Under the pieces are notes generated by a model. It did no database searches. It was not told where the DNA came from and was given only the letters and a program-made list of their open reading frames with translations. A stretch of DNA of 64,000 bases from Nitratireductor alexandrii (GTDB lineage Bacteria; Pseudomonadota; Alphaproteobacteria; Rhizobiales; Rhizobiaceae): assembly GCF_004000215.1 (NCBI RefSeq), contig NZ_RBVY01000001.1:558001-622000 (forward strand), given 5' to 3'. Positions within the stretch are counted from its first letter, which is position 1. Each line of letters opens with the position of its first letter. Below, in pieces: positions 62,228 to 64,000 of this stretch. A program made the position numbers and the translations under genes.

Positions 62228-63474
62228 CGACCAGGCTACGTATCGACAGGCTCGGTGCCCAGGGCGACGGCGTTGCGGACACCGAGGCCGGAGCGGTCTA
62301 TGTGCCGTTTGCGCTGCCGGGCGAATTGGCGACGGTGGCCGTCGAGGCGGATCGCGGCACGTTGATCGCGGTCGTGGAGCCCTCGGCCGCGCGCGTGGAA
62401 CCGGCATGCCGGCATTTCGGCGAGTGCGGCGGCTGCGCGCTGCAGCATCTCGATCCCCCGGCCTATCTCGCCTGGAAGCGCGACAAGCTGGTCGCAGCAC
62501 TCGCCAGCAGGGGGCTCGAGGTCGAGGTCGGCGAGACGGTTGCCTGCGAACCGGGCGCGCGCCGGCGGGCGGTCTTTTCGGCGCGCAGGACGGCGCAGGC
62601 GCTGCTCTTCGGCTACAATCGCGCCGCCACCCACCGGCTCGTCTCGATCGAGGAATGCCCGATCCTCGTGCCGCGCATTCCCGCGTCCTTCGCTGCGCTG
62701 CGTGAGCTGGCGGCCCTCGTCTGCGCCACCGACAAGACCTTTCGCATCGCTGTGAGCGACACCGAAAGCGGGCTCGACATCGCGGTTTCGGGTGCCGGCA
62801 AGACCGGCGAAAAGGCGCGCCGGGCCGCCGCCGACTTCGCCATCCGCCAGGGGTTTTCCCGGCTCGCGCTCGACGGCGAGGTGCTGATCGCGCCGCGCCC
62901 GCCGCAGATCAGCATCGGTGGCGCCGTGGTCGGCCCGCCCGTGGGTGGGTTCTTGCAGGCCGTTGCCGCAATCGAAACCGTGATCGCGGCGAGCGTCGTT
63001 TCCCATCTGGGCCACAACAAAATACGGCGCGCGGCCGATCTTTTTTGCGGTGTCGGCACTTTCGCGCTCAGGCTGGCCGAACGGGCCGAAATCCTGGCCG
63101 TGGAGAACGACGCGGCCGCGCTCGCCGCCCTCGACCGTGGCTTTCGCCACGCCGACGGCCTCAAGCGCATTACGACGGAAAAGCGCGACCTGTTTCGCCG
63201 GCCGCTGACGACCAAGGAGCTGAACCGGTTCGACGCTCTTGTGTTCGATCCACCGCGGGCGGGTGCGGAGGCGCAGGCGCGCCAGATCGCGATCAGCGAC
63301 GTGCCGCGTGTTGCCGCGGTGTCGTGCAATCCGGCGACGCTGGCACGCGATCTGCGCATTCTGGTTGATGGCGGCTACCGTCTCGTCGAGGTGACGCCTT
63401 TCGACCAGTTTTTGTGGTCGGCCCATGTCGAGGCGGTGGCGCTCTTGGAAAAACCGGCGAAGAAGCGGCGCTGA
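62224..63474 (+). CDS. Class I SAM-dependent RNA m5U methyltransferase (RlmC/RlmD-like)
   Basis: A 416-residue enzyme with an N-terminal TRAM-type domain (1-55), an iron-sulfur cluster motif CRHFGECGGCALQH near residue 62, the SAM site DLFCGVGTFALRLA near 276 and the catalytic AVSCNPATLARDL near 357. It methylates uridine C5 in rRNA or tRNA; the cluster puts it with RumA/RlmD. Coupled to tlyA, so the pair modify RNA. Confidence 0.93.
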   Translation: MTTRLRIDRLGAQGDGVADTEAGAVYVPFALPGELATVAVEADRGTLIAVVEPSAARVEPACRHFGECGGCALQHLDPPAYLAWKRDKLVAALASRGLEVEVGETVACEPGARRRAVFSARRTAQALLFGYNRAATHRLVSIEECPILVPRIPASFAALRELAALVCATDKTFRIAVSDTESGLDIAVSGAGKTGEKARRAAADFAIRQGFSRLALDGEVLIAPRPPQISIGGAVVGPPVGGFLQAVAAIETVIAASVVSHLGHNKIRRAADLFCGVGTFALRLAERAEILAVENDAAALAALDRGFRHADGLKRITTEKRDLFRRPLTTKELNRFDALVFDPPRAGAEAQARQIAISDVPRVAAVSCNPATLARDLRILVDGGYRLVEVTPFDQFLWSAHVEAVALLEKPAKKRR

Positions 63475-63494
63475 CGCGTGACGGCGACGGCCTT

Positions 63495-64000
63495 TCAGCG
63501 GCCGGCGAGCAGCCCGCGCACATAGTCGGGCACGATTTCGGTCGCCCTTCCGTGCCGGCTTTCGGCGAACTGCGTGGCACCCTGCGACGGTTCGAGATTG
63601 AGTTCCACCGTATGCGCGCCGGCCTCGCGGGCGATGTCGACAAAACCGGCCGCCGGATAGACATTGCCGCTGGTGCCGATCGACAAAAACAGGTCGCAGC
63701 GCGCAAGCGCGGTCTCGATCCGGTCCATCCAGTAGGGCATCTCGCCGAACCACACCACGTCCGGCCGCAGAGAGCCGGCCGTGGCGCAGGACGGGCAGGG
63801 CGTCGTCCGCGACAGGTCCCCGCCCCATCGGTGGCGCTGGCCGCAATTGGCGCACAGCGCGCTGCCCAGTTCGCCATGCATGTGGACCAGGGCGCGCGAG
63901 CCGGCCCGTTCGTGCAGGTCGTCGATATTCTGGGTCACAAGCAGGAAGTCGTCGCAAAATCCCCGTTCCAGTTCGGCCAGCGCGAAATGAGCCGCATTCG
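63495..64000 (-). CDS. NAD-dependent protein deacylase, sirtuin family (5' end outside window)
   Basis: The C-terminal two-thirds of a Sir2/CobB protein; the frame is open to the right edge and lacks its start. Visible are VTQNIDDLHERAGS with the catalytic region HMHGELG, zinc-type cysteines in ALCANCGQRHRW and PCPSCATAG, and GTSGNVYPAAGF near the nucleotide site. Class assignment needs the missing N-terminus. Tail to tail with the RNA methyltransferase gene. Confidence 0.9.
   Translation of the reverse strand, partial: NAAHFALAELERGFCDDFLLVTQNIDDLHERAGSRALVHMHGELGSALCANCGQRHRWGGDLSRTTPCPSCATAGSLRPDVVWFGEMPYWMDRIETALARCDLFLSIGTSGNVYPAAGFVDIAREAGAHTVELNLEPSQGATQFAESRHGRATEIVPDYVRGLLAGR

Noticed and set aside
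1-64000. tRNA, rRNA, tmRNA, RNase P RNA or CRISPR arrays
   Set aside because: No cloverleaf, rRNA consensus or regularly spaced repeat was found by reading; a covariance-model scan (tRNAscan, Infernal) would be decisive.

Overview
The window is a contiguous piece of a high-GC alphaproteobacterial chromosome, most likely Hyphomicrobiales (Rhizobiales). The clues are an F0 ATP synthase operon of the form atpI-atpB-atpE-atpF'-atpF with two different b subunits, promoters with CTTGAC/17 bp/CTATgg spacing, intergenic repeats bounded by CTAGAGC...GCTCTAG as common in this order, and gene neighbourhoods I recognise from it (pdxH-dnaJ-fabI-aroC-ribB, HDAC-xseB-dxs-tlyA-RNA methyltransferase, DUF6101-ubiA-purD). 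No rRNA, tRNA, CRISPR array or intact insertion sequence was seen. Species cannot be named from the sequence alone.

Layout. 1-3.9 kb: sugar-type ABC importer (ATPase cut by the left edge, permease, periplasmic binding protein) facing a SorC-family regulator with a perfect 24-bp palindrome upstream. 4-7.1 kb: ArsC-like protein, LysR regulator, and an ArsR-SRPBCC-DUF899 operon. 7.3-15.8 kb: BCCT transporter, MFS transporter, SbmA/BacA-type transporter, polysaccharide deacetylase, NnrU, a TPR membrane protein and Der GTPase. 15.9-20 kb: SleB-type hydrolase and the F0 operon. 20.2-29.9 kb: rnhB, radical SAM protein, glycosyltransferase, moaB, ispE, S49 peptidase, tRNA-type methyltransferase, polyprenyl diphosphate synthase and a TPR-LysM protein. 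30-38.2 kb: two small six-cysteine secreted paralogues, glyQ/glyS, small exported proteins, a Sua5-type enzyme and a GlcD-type flavoprotein.

38.2-42.7 kb is the accessory part. AT-rich, gene-poor stretches flank an HTH regulator, a 29-codon peptide gene with a good ribosome binding site, a 16-bp perfect hairpin and a SagB-type flavin dehydrogenase. This looks like a compact peptide-modification (RiPP-like) locus with no YcaO cyclodehydratase in view. Just downstream are the C-terminal remnant of a D12-class adenine methyltransferase, an orphan zinc-ribbon gene and a tandem repeat, which suggest decayed mobile DNA.

42.7-64 kb is again conserved chromosome: DUF6101, ubiA, purD, an acyl-CoA dehydrogenase/crotonase pair with a palindromic site upstream, pdxH, dnaJ, fabI, aroC, ribB with a degenerate second domain, HDAC-like protein, xseB, dxs, tlyA, an RNA methyltransferase and a sirtuin cut by the right edge. 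A lower-GC NYN-domain gene and a pirin gene sit between xseB and dxs. Isoprenoid functions recur: dxs and ispE of the MEP pathway, a long-chain polyprenyl diphosphate synthase and UbiA supply ubiquinone side chains.
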